In this document: positions 52,325 to 61,771 of the stretch, piece by piece
Layout of the letters: each line of letters starts with the position of its first letter
How positions within the stretch are numbered: position 1 is the stretch's first letter
Source of the DNA: Oscillospiraceae bacterium
Lineage (GTDB): Bacteria; Bacillota; Clostridia; Oscillospirales; Ruminococcaceae
Direction: 5' to 3'
Length of the DNA: 64,000 nt
Assembly (NCBI GenBank): GCA_017466865.1
Contig: JAFTTI010000008.1
Coordinates: 62,001 to 126,000, forward strand
The notes under the pieces: model-generated
Databases searched by the model: none
What the model saw: the letters and a program-made list of their open reading frames with translations, nothing else
Told to the model about the DNA's origin: nothing
Translations under genes and position numbers: made by a program

Positions 52325-53371
52325 TCAATCCTTTTCCGAAACCATTTGAACAATGGCTTTTTCTAATAATATTCTTCCATCAGTTTTAGAAGATTTTAAA
52401 GCAGCATCGGTATCTGCCAGAATTTTTATGCATTTACGAAGATGCTTTATATTTATCTTTCTGCAATCTCTGAAAGCATAATCAACTGCAAATTTTCTGT
52501 TAGCCTTGTAAGAAAAGTCTGCAACTACATCGGATGGATGAATTCCTCTTACAACCGCAAGAGATGCTCTGTATAAATCCATAAAAGACATAGAAATTGC
52601 CGCCAAAACCGCTATCGGTTCAGCTCTTTGATAAAATAACTCGTCAAGTAACAACAGTGCTTTCTTTTTGTTAAAAGTCACTACTGCTTTAGAGAGATCG
52701 AATGCATTGCTGTTTACTTGTCTTGAAACAAGAGAATCTATATCATCTTTTGTAATTTCTCTTCCTTGTGCATAAGATGTCAGTTTTGCAATTTCACCTG
52801 ATATAAGCATATTATCAGAAAGACATAACTCTGCAATATATGCAGCATTAGTTGAAGAAATAGTTGCCCCTTTCTTTTCAACTGAGGCAACAATCTGTTT
52901 CGATAATTCAACAGGAGTCTTTATCTTGAACTCACATACATCACCAATTTTCGCAATACAATCAACTATCTTTTTATTTTTAGTTGTAGGTGATTTCTTT
53001 CCATCACATATATCGATAGCAGTGTTATAAAAAATAATCACAGTAGTTTCTGGAACATCTTTTAGTATCTTCAACATAAAATTGAGATCATCTGCAGATA
53101 AATCTTCTGCGTTAAAATCATTTACAGTTATACATAAATATTCCGAAAACATAGGTAAAGCCTCAATGGTTTCAGCAAATTCACTCAAATCAATATCCTT
53201 ACCATTGAATTTATGGAAATTATAAATATCATCTTCAGGAACAAGTTTTTTAACAAGTGTTTTAGCATATAATTCAACCGACATAATATCTTTTCCGTAA
53301 AAATAATATAATGAGGAATACTCTTTACTTTTGAGTTTTTTATTAAGTTCTGTAACACTCATTTGAGGCAT
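52325..53371 (-). CDS. holA: DNA polymerase III subunit delta
   Basis: A 348-residue clamp-loader subunit. N-terminal ELNKKLKSKEYSSLYYFYGKD is the usual opening. Domain II contains SSTNAAYIAELCLSDNMLISGEI, and the C-terminal collar has FDLSKAVVTFNKKKALLLLDEL and a QRAEPIAVLAAISMSF helix. The start overlaps the comEC stop (TAATG). The comEC-holA order is widely conserved in Firmicutes. Confidence 0.92.
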   Translation of the reverse strand: MPQMSVTELNKKLKSKEYSSLYYFYGKDIMSVELYAKTLVKKLVPEDDIYNFHKFNGKDIDLSEFAETIEALPMFSEYLCITVNDFNAEDLSADDLNFMLKILKDVPETTVIIFYNTAIDICDGKKSPTTKNKKIVDCIAKIGDVCEFKIKTPVELSKQIVASVEKKGATISSTNAAYIAELCLSDNMLISGEIAKLTSYAQGREITKDDIDSLVSRQVNSNAFDLSKAVVTFNKKKALLLLDELFYQRAEPIAVLAAISMSFMDLYRASLAVVRGIHPSDVVADFSYKANRKFAVDYAFRDCRKINIKHLRKCIKILADTDAALKSSKTDGRILLEKAIVQMVSEKD

Positions 53372-55410
53372 TATAATTCCACCACCTTAATTTTATCACC
53401 ATCAGATACAATTTTGTATCCAAATTCAGTTTTATTACTGTCAAGCATATGCCCTGAAGCTATGTATTCAGGATATTTTTCGAAAAAAGTTACTGAATAA
53501 TCTTTATTTTCAAATCTAGAATTCTCCATATATAGCATAGAAAAATTCTTATAGTCTATATAAATATTATCATTGTCTATTTTGATAATATAATCTCCAT
53601 AATCAAGAACAAGTATATCGTTAAATATTACAGGATAACATCCCATAACATTCATATCAGGTAATCCTGATTTATCAGATACAAGTATATTTCCTACATA
53701 AATGTCATAAAAAACATCATTATAGGAAGAAATATAATACTGAGGATTTGAAGTTATAATAAGAGTATCTATTTTCTTTTTACCCTTATCAGAAAGATAT
53801 CTGTAAACCGCATCTTCCTGCTTTTTTCCATCTTTACTGATGACTATAATGTTTTCCGCTTTTTCTATAACAACAGAATTATATTTTTCTGTAAATACAG
53901 TAATAGAAATATCATTTTCGGATGAAATATCAATATAAATTCCTGAAACGACTATAAATAAAAGGGAAAGAGCAAGTGTTGTAATTGAAAATTTTTTACT
54001 TTTAAAAATAAAAACAGATAATGCTACAATACAAAACAGAATAAAAACCAGAATAACGAGAACATCGTGTTCAAAAGAAATCGTAGCAAAAGATATTGAT
54101 GCAAGATTTTCCGTAATAAAAATAACTAATTTACTTATAATCCCTCCGATTATAATAAGAGGCGAAGAAATCAGTTTTATTCCCATTGTAAAAACAGCTA
54201 TTATTCCCAAAATAAGAATAACCGAACAAAGTGGAACTAATAAAAGATTACTTATGGGCGAAACAACCGATATTTCTCTGAATGTTAGAAGAACAAACGG
54301 TAATGTTGTCAATGAACAAATAGCAGAATATATCAATATCTTAAGCGGTTTATCAATATACTTACCAAAATTAATACCTTTTGTGAAATAAGGTGCAACA
54401 ACACCTATTCCAAATACTCCTGTTACAGAAAGAAGCAAAGATGTATTTCTTATAGCAAATGGCATGGTAATTGTAAGCAATATAAGCGCTGTTCCGAGTG
54501 AAGACAATATATCCTGGCGTCTTTTTATCAAATCTCCAAATAGAAAAACAGTCATCATAATTCCTGAACGAACTACTGAAAACGAAAAACCTGCAAGTGC
54601 AGCAAATGAAAAAATAAAAAGTTCAGAAATAATAAATCTCGGAATTTTTCCTAATTTCATAAGTTTAAGAAGATAGAATACTATTCCGCATACAACAGCA
54701 AGATGAAATCCTGAAACTGAAATAATATGACTTATTCCGCTTTTAGAAAAATACCCTTTGATTTCTGAATCCATACCTGATTTATCACCAAAAACAAGGG
54801 CTTTCATCAATTTACCTTCTTCGCAAGGTGCAAGATAATCTATCTCAGATGAAAGATAATTTCTGTATACTGACGCAATTGAATTTGTAGTAACTATATG
54901 AGATAGTTTATCGTATTCATCAGCATTCATACAAAGAAAAATGCCATTTGTTTTATAATAATCTTTCTGAGGGAAAACATAGTTATTTTCAGGAACATAG
55001 GGTATGCCATTTACCGTTACTTTATCACCAATGTCAAAAACTGTTTTGGCATAAACAATTACTTTGGTATTATAATTATTTATTCTAGTATCAAGTATAT
55101 AGGATGAATTATCATCTGAAAAATCAGAACGTTCTGAAACAATACCTGTAAGTTCAGTTGGTTTATCCGCAACAGAAATTATATTGTTATATACAAATAT
55201 CCCATAAATTCCATACCATATCATCGATAAAGATACTACAGATAAACATAATGAAACATAATTGTATTTCTTTATTTTTATAAGAAAAATCACTAACGCC
55301 AGAATGAGAAACACAATTCCGACAATAAGCGAATCATCAAAAGATATAAATGACGCGAAAAATAAGCCTATAAAATAAGAAATCCCTATGTAAGCCATTT
55401 TTCGCGTCAT
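53371..55410 (-). CDS. comEC: ComEC/Rec2 DNA-uptake channel, degenerate lactamase domain
   Basis: A 679-residue membrane protein. An N-terminal OB-like region (about 75-170) is followed by the competence domain with HIISVSGFHLAVVCGI and about ten helices (about 200-500). The C-terminal lactamase-like part (about 520-679) has lost the metal motif: where T-H-x-H-x-D-H is expected it reads TSNPQYYIS. The ATG at 55410 follows CAGAGGTAATGAT. Alone it would import DNA but not degrade a strand. A metal-competent ComEC-type lactamase is encoded separately at 36469-37416. Confidence 0.9.
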   Translation of the reverse strand: MTRKMAYIGISYFIGLFFASFISFDDSLIVGIVFLILALVIFLIKIKKYNYVSLCLSVVSLSMIWYGIYGIFVYNNIISVADKPTELTGIVSERSDFSDDNSSYILDTRINNYNTKVIVYAKTVFDIGDKVTVNGIPYVPENNYVFPQKDYYKTNGIFLCMNADEYDKLSHIVTTNSIASVYRNYLSSEIDYLAPCEEGKLMKALVFGDKSGMDSEIKGYFSKSGISHIISVSGFHLAVVCGIVFYLLKLMKLGKIPRFIISELFIFSFAALAGFSFSVVRSGIMMTVFLFGDLIKRRQDILSSLGTALILLTITMPFAIRNTSLLLSVTGVFGIGVVAPYFTKGINFGKYIDKPLKILIYSAICSLTTLPFVLLTFREISVVSPISNLLLVPLCSVILILGIIAVFTMGIKLISSPLIIIGGIISKLVIFITENLASISFATISFEHDVLVILVFILFCIVALSVFIFKSKKFSITTLALSLLFIVVSGIYIDISSENDISITVFTEKYNSVVIEKAENIIVISKDGKKQEDAVYRYLSDKGKKKIDTLIITSNPQYYISSYNDVFYDIYVGNILVSDKSGLPDMNVMGCYPVIFNDILVLDYGDYIIKIDNDNIYIDYKNFSMLYMENSRFENKDYSVTFFEKYPEYIASGHMLDSNKTEFGYKIVSDGDKIKVVEL

Positions 55411-55429
55411 ATCATTACCTCTGAAAAAA

Positions 55430-55969
55430 TTATTTAAAAAAGAGTGGCAGCGGTTCAAGATATATAATATCTTCTCTGTCCTTGGCATCGCCTTCAGCAA
55501 GAACAAAAGCTTTTCCTACTATATTTCCACCCGCTTCATTTACGAGAGTTTCGATAGCAGTAAGACTTTCGCCTGTACTTACTACATCGTCAACAATAAG
55601 AATTCTTTTTCCATTCATAAGATCTGCATCAGATTTATCAAGAACAAGTGTCTGAACGCCAGTAGTAGTTATTGAACGAACCTCAACTACTAATGGTTCT
55701 ACCATATAAAGTTTCTTACCTTTACGCGCCACGATATATGGTTTTCCAGTCTGTCTTGCCATTTCATACGCAAGTGGAATCCCCTTTGATTCAGCAGTTA
55801 TAATATAATCAAATTCAGGACATTTTTCAAGAAGTGCTTTTGCTGAAGCAACAGTAATTTCAACATCGTTGAACATTATAAATCCTGCAATATCAAGTTT
55901 TTCATTAACAGGACATATAGGGAGTTTTCTTTTACATCCTGCTATGGTCATTTCATAATATTCAGCCAT
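55430..55969 (-). CDS. Purine phosphoribosyltransferase (adenine-type)
   Basis: A 179-residue type I phosphoribosyltransferase for purine salvage. The PRPP loop is ILIVDDVVSTGESL near residue 127, with an ITAESKGIPLAYEMARQTGKP hood-like region near 70. The sequence is closest in layout to adenine PRTase; a xanthine or regulatory PurR-like role is possible. The ATG at 55969 follows GGAGATTTAAA. Thirteen bases separate it from hinT. Confidence 0.85.
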   Translation of the reverse strand: MAEYYEMTIAGCKRKLPICPVNEKLDIAGFIMFNDVEITVASAKALLEKCPEFDYIITAESKGIPLAYEMARQTGKPYIVARKGKKLYMVEPLVVEVRSITTTGVQTLVLDKSDADLMNGKRILIVDDVVSTGESLTAIETLVNEAGGNIVGKAFVLAEGDAKDREDIIYLEPLPLFFK

Positions 55970-55982
55970 TTTAAATCTCCTT

Positions 55983-56327
55983 TTATTCTTCAACCATCTT
56001 AAGACCAAGGAATTTTCCACCGATAAGGTGAAAATGAAGATGGTGAACACTCTGACCTGCATCTTCGCCACAGTTTGTAACTATTCTAAAGCCGTTATCA
56101 AGTCCTTTTTCTTTCGCAATTTTCGCAGCAACTTCGAAAATATGTGCTACAACTGCTGAATTTTCTGTTGATATATCAGCAGCAGAAGAGATGTGTTCCT
56201 TAGGGATTATAAGGATATGTGTAGGTGCTGCAGGATTGATATCGTTAAAAGCATAGACCATATCGTCTTCATAAACTTTTGTACTGGGAATTTCTCCTGC
56301 AATAATTTTACAAAAAAGACAATCCAT
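55983..56327 (-). CDS. hinT: HIT-family nucleotide hydrolase (HinT)
   Basis: A 114-residue protein hydrolysing AMP-lysine-type phosphoramidates. DCLFCKIIAGEIPS is the typical start; CxxC is a partial zinc site. The histidine triad is SVHHLHFHLIGG near residue 95. AAGGAGGAAATTTTA precedes the ATG. It follows alaS by 13 bases. Confidence 0.95.
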   Translation of the reverse strand: MDCLFCKIIAGEIPSTKVYEDDMVYAFNDINPAAPTHILIIPKEHISSAADISTENSAVVAHIFEVAAKIAKEKGLDNGFRIVTNCGEDAGQSVHHLHFHLIGGKFLGLKMVEE

Positions 56328-56340
56328 TAAAATTTCCTCC

Positions 56341-58953
56341 TTATCCTATCTGAGAAACAAGTTCCTTGAATTTTGCAAATGCTTCATCTAATTTAGATTT
56401 ATCTCCGATACCTGCCATAGCGTTGTCAGGGCGTCCGCCTCCCTTTCCGCCAGTAACAGCAGATACATCCTTAATAATTTTTCCAGCATGAGCACCATTA
56501 GCAACAGCTACTTTACCACAAATACAAAGCATATTGTTATCTGATGCAAGAATAGCAACAATATTTTCATCAGAATCCTTAAGCTTATCGCCCATTGTTC
56601 TTAAGACATCAGGCGCTGCATTAAATTTCGCAGTAGCAACAACAAACTTTCCGATATTTTCAGCGTTTTCTGTTACTGAAGAAAGTTCTGAAGATGCCAT
56701 CTTTGAATTAAGTTCATCTATCTTCTTTTCAAGATTTTTCATATCAGACATAACTGATTTACATCTTGAAACAAGTTCAGATTGATTTGCAATCTTAAGT
56801 GCCTGAGCAGATTCAGATACTGTATTCTTATAATCATTGAGAAGCGAAATAACCCCATAACCTGTTACAGCTTCTATTCTACGAATACCTGATGCAACTG
56901 AAGATTCTGAAACGATTTTGAAAAGACCAGCACAAGCAGAATTTTTAAGATGAGTACCACCACAGAATTCTGTTGAAAAATCACCTACAGAAACAATTCT
57001 TACAACATCTCCATATTTTTCGCCAAATAATGCCATAGCTCCACGTTTTTTAGCTTCTTCAATAGGAAGTTCTTCTGTAACAACAGGAAGCCCCTGAAGG
57101 ATAACACTATTTACAATATTTTCAATGTCTGTAATTTCATCCGGAGTAACTGCGCTGAAATGTGAAAAGTCAAATCTGCATCTATAAGGATCAACATAAG
57201 AACCTGATTGATGAACATGATCACCAAGAACCTTTCTGAGTGCTGCCTGAAGAATATGTGCACATGTATGGTTTCTTTCTGTTGCGCTACGCATTTCCTT
57301 GTCAACAATTGCAGTAACTGTATTACCTACAGCAAATCCGCCTGAAATAACTTCACCATTACAGATAAACTGTCCACCACCAAGTTTCTGTGTATCAGCA
57401 ACATCAATAACGCTATCTCCGCAAACGATTTTACCAGAATCACCTACCTGACCACCCATTTCAGCGTAGAAAGGTGTTTTTTCAATAATAACACTTACAT
57501 TATCGCCTGTTTCGCAAATATCCGAAAGTTCACCATTTTTAACAATAGCAAGAATCTTTGTTTCAACTTCTAAATCTGTATATCCAACAAATTCTGTCTT
57601 GAAATTGTCAAGTTCTGAATTCTTAGCATTATCCCAGCCTCCACCGAGTTTTTTATTTGCTCTTGCAAGAAGTTTCTGCTCCTGCATAAGTTTCTTGAAA
57701 CCTTCTTCATCAGCTTCAAGTCCCTTTTCTTCAAGGATTTCTCTTGTAAGATCAAGCGGGAATCCATAAGTATCGTGAAGCTTGAATACATCAGCACCAT
57801 CAAGGACTTTTTTGCCAGATGAAATAAGATCTTCAATCATTCCCGAAAGAATTTCAGAACCCTTATCTACAGTTTTCGCAAAGCTCTGTTCTTCCTGCTG
57901 AATCACCTTCTTGATATAAGCTCTCTTTTCTTCAAGTTCAGGATAAGCAGATTTGTTTTCATCGATAACCGTATCACAAACTTCATAAAGGAAAGGTTCA
58001 GTCTTTCCAAGAAGTCTTCCGTGTCTTGCAGCGCGTCTTAAAAGTCTTCTAAGAACATATCCTCTACCTTCATTTGAAGGAAGAACGCCATCTCCAACCA
58101 TAAATGTTGTACTTCTTATATGGTCTGTAATAACTCTGATTGAAATATCTTCTTCTTCGTTTTCTTTGTAAGTTTTATTTACAAGAGAACAGATTTTCTT
58201 CATTATATTCTGAACAGTATCAACTTCAAAAAGATTATCAACTTCCTGCATTACACAAGCAAGTCTTTCAAGTCCCATACCTGTATCTATATTTTTAGTA
58301 GCAAGTTGTGTATAGTTGCCCTTTCCGTCATTATCGAACTGTGTAAATACATTATTCCAGATTTCAATAATTCTATCACAGTCCGATGCCTGTTCAAAAC
58401 TTTCGAAAGGACCGTATTTTTCTCCTCTGTCAAAATGGATTTCTGAACAAGGACCGCAAGGACCGCTTCCGTGTTCCCAGAAATTATCCTTCTTACCGAG
58501 TTTGATTATACGTTCGCGAGGAACGCCTACCTCATTTGCCCAGATATCCCCTGCTTCATCGTCTTCTTCGTAAATTGTAACCCAAAGTCTGTCTTCAGGG
58601 ATTTCAAGAACCTTTGTGAGATATTCCCATGCCCATGCTGTTGCTTCGCGTTTGAAATAATCGCCAAACGAGAAATTTCCAAGCATTTCAAAATATGTTC
58701 CATGACGTGCTGTTTTACCAACATTTTCAATATCAGGTGTTCTGATACATTTCTGACAAGTTGTAACTCTCTTACAAGGAGGAGTTTCTATTCCCTGAAA
58801 ATATTTTTTCAAAGGAGTCATACCTGCATTGATAAGAAGAATCGAATTATCCCCCTGAGGAACGAGAGGGGCTGAATCCATTCTCAAATGGCCTTTGCTT
58901 TCAAAAAACTTGAGATAGCTTTCTCTGAGATCGTTAAGTCCTGTCCATTTCAT
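56341..58953 (-). CDS. alaS: Alanyl-tRNA synthetase
   Basis: An 870-residue class II synthetase. MKWTGLNDLRESYLKFFESKGH opens the aminoacylation domain, GRGYVLRRLLRRAARHGRLL follows, and the editing domain has the metal motifs H-x3-H (NHTCAHILQ) and C-x3-H (CGGTHLKN). The C-terminal region includes a coiled coil and a DHHA1 domain (GGKGGGRPDNAMAG). The ATG at 58953 follows AAAGAGGTAATAG. It is regulated by the upstream T-box and heads a run of at least nine genes. Confidence 0.97.
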   Translation of the reverse strand: MKWTGLNDLRESYLKFFESKGHLRMDSAPLVPQGDNSILLINAGMTPLKKYFQGIETPPCKRVTTCQKCIRTPDIENVGKTARHGTYFEMLGNFSFGDYFKREATAWAWEYLTKVLEIPEDRLWVTIYEEDDEAGDIWANEVGVPRERIIKLGKKDNFWEHGSGPCGPCSEIHFDRGEKYGPFESFEQASDCDRIIEIWNNVFTQFDNDGKGNYTQLATKNIDTGMGLERLACVMQEVDNLFEVDTVQNIMKKICSLVNKTYKENEEEDISIRVITDHIRSTTFMVGDGVLPSNEGRGYVLRRLLRRAARHGRLLGKTEPFLYEVCDTVIDENKSAYPELEEKRAYIKKVIQQEEQSFAKTVDKGSEILSGMIEDLISSGKKVLDGADVFKLHDTYGFPLDLTREILEEKGLEADEEGFKKLMQEQKLLARANKKLGGGWDNAKNSELDNFKTEFVGYTDLEVETKILAIVKNGELSDICETGDNVSVIIEKTPFYAEMGGQVGDSGKIVCGDSVIDVADTQKLGGGQFICNGEVISGGFAVGNTVTAIVDKEMRSATERNHTCAHILQAALRKVLGDHVHQSGSYVDPYRCRFDFSHFSAVTPDEITDIENIVNSVILQGLPVVTEELPIEEAKKRGAMALFGEKYGDVVRIVSVGDFSTEFCGGTHLKNSACAGLFKIVSESSVASGIRRIEAVTGYGVISLLNDYKNTVSESAQALKIANQSELVSRCKSVMSDMKNLEKKIDELNSKMASSELSSVTENAENIGKFVVATAKFNAAPDVLRTMGDKLKDSDENIVAILASDNNMLCICGKVAVANGAHAGKIIKDVSAVTGGKGGGRPDNAMAGIGDKSKLDEAFAKFKELVSQIG

Positions 58954-58971
58954 TTCTATTACCTCTTTCAA

Positions 58972-59214
58972 AAATAAAAATAGCCTTGCCCCTAAGAATA
59001 ACTCTTTCTTGGGACGAAGGCAAAGTTCCGTGGTACCACCCAAATTGCGACAAAAAGCCGCCACTCAACTCTTTAACGCAGAAATACGCCACAGTTTTGG
59101 TCTGCGGGGCTCAGTGGTAGCACCCGAAAAACACATAGAAAACTTTCACCAAACGTCTTCTCTCTTTGTATGTGTAAACATCGGTTATTCACATCACAGC
59201 CTTTAAAAATATAC
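58972..59214 (-). ncRNA. T-box leader (alanine) of alaS
   Basis: Transcribed from 59214 to about 58972. Stem I is closed by GGCT/AGCC and contains AGAGAGAAGACGTTTGGTG, the apical loop pattern, and a specifier loop GTGCTAC whose GCU reads Ala (inferred). The T-box bulge element AATTTGGGTGGTACCACGG is at about 59027-59047, and the terminator GCCTTGCCCCTAAGAA with TTCTTGGGACGAAGGC (58983-59022) is followed by a U-rich stretch. Uncharged tRNA-Ala should stabilise the antiterminator. Together with the promoter, this accounts for the 58954-59269 gap. Confidence 0.93.
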
Positions 59215-59220
59215 ACATTT

Positions 59221-59249
59221 ATTATATACCTCTGATAAACAAATGTCAA
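59221..59249 (-). promoter_or_regulatory. Promoter of the alaS T-box operon
   Basis: Minus strand TTGACA (59244-59249), 17 bases, TATAAT (59221-59226), a consensus sigma-A promoter. Confidence 0.9.
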
Positions 59250-59269
59250 CAAATTTTAACAAATTATTT

Positions 59270-60871
59270 CTAATAAATTCTTTCTGCTATCTGTTCATTT
59301 TCAAGTATTGTAATATTCTCTGCTATTTGTTTAAAAACAGGGGCTGCAGAAGCATTTCCTGTCTTTCCGTTTTCAACAAATACAGTAACTATATATTTCG
59401 GATTATCTGAAGGAAAATACCCTGTAAACCATGCTTGTAAAATTTCGTTTCCATCTTCATCATAAATTCCCGTTTGTGCTGTCGATGTTTTTCCTGCTGC
59501 AGTTGTATTTGACGGCCTTGCATTTGATACATCATTATCTACAGAATACTCCATAAATTTCCTCAACTTATATGAAGTATCAAAATCAATAACTCTCTTT
59601 GTTTCTGATTTTGTTTTATATGATATACTTTCGTTTTCTATTGTACCTTTTATAACACTTATTTGGGGACAAAATCCACCATTCGCAATTATCGCAGTCA
59701 TTTTAGCAATTTGCAGAGGAGTTGCTGTCAGTTTTCCTTGACCAAAAGACATATTTGCTTTTTCGGCAGGTATTTCCAGATCGGTTTTGTTTTGAAGATT
59801 TCCACTATGTGAAGTAATACCGTTTGCAAGGTATATTTTTTCACCAAAACCAAATTTTTCTGCCATAGCTATGAATTCAGAATTATTAAGTTCTTTTGAT
59901 AACTCAATGAAATAGGTGTTACAAGACTCTTTCATAGCTTCGGCCATATTAAGTTCGCCATGTCCTGAAAGTTTATGACATCTGAAGATTTGTCCATTTA
60001 CATCTGTACTTCCCGTGCACTCATAAACAAAATCAATATCTGTTCCTTCTTCTATTGCTGCAGCAGCTGTTACAAGTTTAAAAACGGAACCAACATTATA
60101 ACCAAGTAACGCCCTGTTTATGAACGGTCTATTTTCATCATCAAGACTTTTTTCGAGATTATTCACATCAAAAGTCGGGAAACTCGCCATAGCACATATT
60201 TCACCATCGGGAGTCATTACAATAATTGCACCTTTTTCTATATTTCTACCCGCAGTTTCACAAATCATCTGTATATCTTTGTCTATCGTAGTAATAACAC
60301 CAAATTTCCCATTATTTTCATTTTCGTATTTTATTTCAGACCCTTCTAAAACGCTACCATTTGCATCAATATCAAACACTGCTTTTTCCACAATACATTC
60401 GTTTCTGAGAATATAATCAAAAGAATACTCTATCCCGCTGACACCCACGTTGTCTCTTGTATATCCTATAAGATGTACCGCTGTCTGATAATCTGGGATT
60501 CTATCCGTAACCTTAAAAACCTTTATATCCGATGTATCCTTACATCCTTCAGAAACATTACATAGAAAAGGCAATTCGTATAACATTTTATCGTAATTTT
60601 CTTCTTTTTCAAGAGTATATTTTTTTATATAAGAAATCCCATTTTCTGTTGGATTTACCGCCGCAATATATTTGTAAGAATTATTATTCAACGGAATCAT
60701 ATTCTTGTCATAAATAGTTCCGTAAGTTTTGTTTACAGTAAGAACATATCTCCCTTGGGACACAGCGGTATTTTTATATTCAGTATTAGTAGCAATGTTA
60801 TAAAGACGCATATAAAGGTATGAAAACGATATAGACATAGCAGCAAATATAACCATAAATCTTTTCCACAT
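59270..60871 (-). CDS. Class B penicillin-binding protein (transpeptidase)
   Basis: A 533-residue cell-wall transpeptidase, like PBP2/FtsI/SpoVD. An N-terminal helix (about 4-22) precedes a reduced dimerisation domain. The catalytic domain has S-x-x-K in GSVFKLV, S-x-N in ESCNTYFIEL and the third motif GKTSTAQTG, with serine in place of the usual glycine of K-T-G. SFGQGKLTATPLQIA is typical of class B PBPs. The ATG at 60871 follows AAAGAGGTG, which lies inside a terminator-like hairpin. No ftsL- or mra-type genes are adjacent, so the division/elongation/sporulation role is undecided. Confidence 0.92.
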   Translation of the reverse strand: MWKRFMVIFAAMSISFSYLYMRLYNIATNTEYKNTAVSQGRYVLTVNKTYGTIYDKNMIPLNNNSYKYIAAVNPTENGISYIKKYTLEKEENYDKMLYELPFLCNVSEGCKDTSDIKVFKVTDRIPDYQTAVHLIGYTRDNVGVSGIEYSFDYILRNECIVEKAVFDIDANGSVLEGSEIKYENENNGKFGVITTIDKDIQMICETAGRNIEKGAIIVMTPDGEICAMASFPTFDVNNLEKSLDDENRPFINRALLGYNVGSVFKLVTAAAAIEEGTDIDFVYECTGSTDVNGQIFRCHKLSGHGELNMAEAMKESCNTYFIELSKELNNSEFIAMAEKFGFGEKIYLANGITSHSGNLQNKTDLEIPAEKANMSFGQGKLTATPLQIAKMTAIIANGGFCPQISVIKGTIENESISYKTKSETKRVIDFDTSYKLRKFMEYSVDNDVSNARPSNTTAAGKTSTAQTGIYDEDGNEILQAWFTGYFPSDNPKYIVTVFVENGKTGNASAAPVFKQIAENITILENEQIAERIY

Positions 60872-60915
60872 AAAAAACACCTCTTTATCAGTATTGCCAA
60901 TAAAGAGGTGTTTTT
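60872..60915 (-). terminator. Hairpin between folD and the PBP gene
   Basis: A 13-base-pair stem, AACACCTCTTTAT/ATAAAGAGGTGTT (60876-60888 with 60900-60912), then a U-tract on the minus strand. Its 3' arm contains the ribosome site of the PBP gene, so it could act both as folD terminator and as a translational block. Confidence 0.7.
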
Positions 60916-60919
60916 ATCA

Positions 60920-61771
60920 TTATTCTTTTATTTTTCTTTTTGCAGCAGTAAGAGTATTTTTCATAAGCATTGCTATTGTCATAGGTCCTACACCACCAGG
61001 AACAGGAGTTATGTAAGAAGCCTTTTCAAAAACTTCATCATACTTAACATCTCCGCAAAGTTTTCCATCTTCTCGTCTATTCATTCCGACATCTATTACA
61101 ACTGCACCTTCTTTAACCATATCTGCAGTTACAAAATCCGCTTTTCCGACAGCCGCAACAAGAATATCCGCTCTCTTGCATATATCTGCAAGATTTTTAG
61201 TTCTCGAATGACAAATTGTAACAGTTCCACTTTCGTGAAGTAAGAGCATAGCCATAGGTTTACCAACGATATTACTTCTTCCAATTACTACGCAATCCTT
61301 GCCTTCAACAGTAACGCCTGTACTATGTATAAGTTCCATAACCCCCGCTGGAGTGCAAGGAAGAAAATTATATTCACCAATCATTATTTTTCCTACATTT
61401 TCAGCATGGAAAGCATCTACATCCTTTTCAGGAGAAATTGCAGCAATAATAGCATGTTCATCAATCTGTGAAGGAAGTGGAAGCTGAACAAGTATTCCAT
61501 CAACACTATCATCATTATTGAGTTTTTCTACAAGATTAAGAAGTTCTTCTTCAGTAGTTTCCTCTGGAAGTGCGTATTCATAAGAATTGATAGAACAAGC
61601 TTCACAAGCCTTCTTCTTGTTGTTTACATATACTCTTGAAGCAGGATTGTTTCCGACAATTACAACTGCAAGTCCTACTTCAACTCCATTTGCCTTAAGT
61701 GCTTCTACTTCTTTCTTAACATCTTCCTTAACAGCAGCAGAAACTGCTTTTCCATCAATTATTTTCGCCAT
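60920..61771 (-). CDS. folD: Methylenetetrahydrofolate dehydrogenase/cyclohydrolase
   Basis: A 283-residue bifunctional enzyme of one-carbon metabolism. YVNNKKKACEACSI holds the catalytic lysine region, DGILVQLPLPSQID the cyclohydrolase loop, IGRSNIVGKPMAMLLL the NADP site, and PVPGGVGPMTIAMLM the C-terminal signature. GGAGGAAAATAACA precedes the ATG; the gene overlaps the end of lgt by 17 bases. Confidence 0.97.
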   Translation of the reverse strand: MAKIIDGKAVSAAVKEDVKKEVEALKANGVEVGLAVVIVGNNPASRVYVNNKKKACEACSINSYEYALPEETTEEELLNLVEKLNNDDSVDGILVQLPLPSQIDEHAIIAAISPEKDVDAFHAENVGKIMIGEYNFLPCTPAGVMELIHSTGVTVEGKDCVVIGRSNIVGKPMAMLLLHESGTVTICHSRTKNLADICKRADILVAAVGKADFVTADMVKEGAVVIDVGMNRREDGKLCGDVKYDEVFEKASYITPVPGGVGPMTIAMLMKNTLTAAKRKIKE

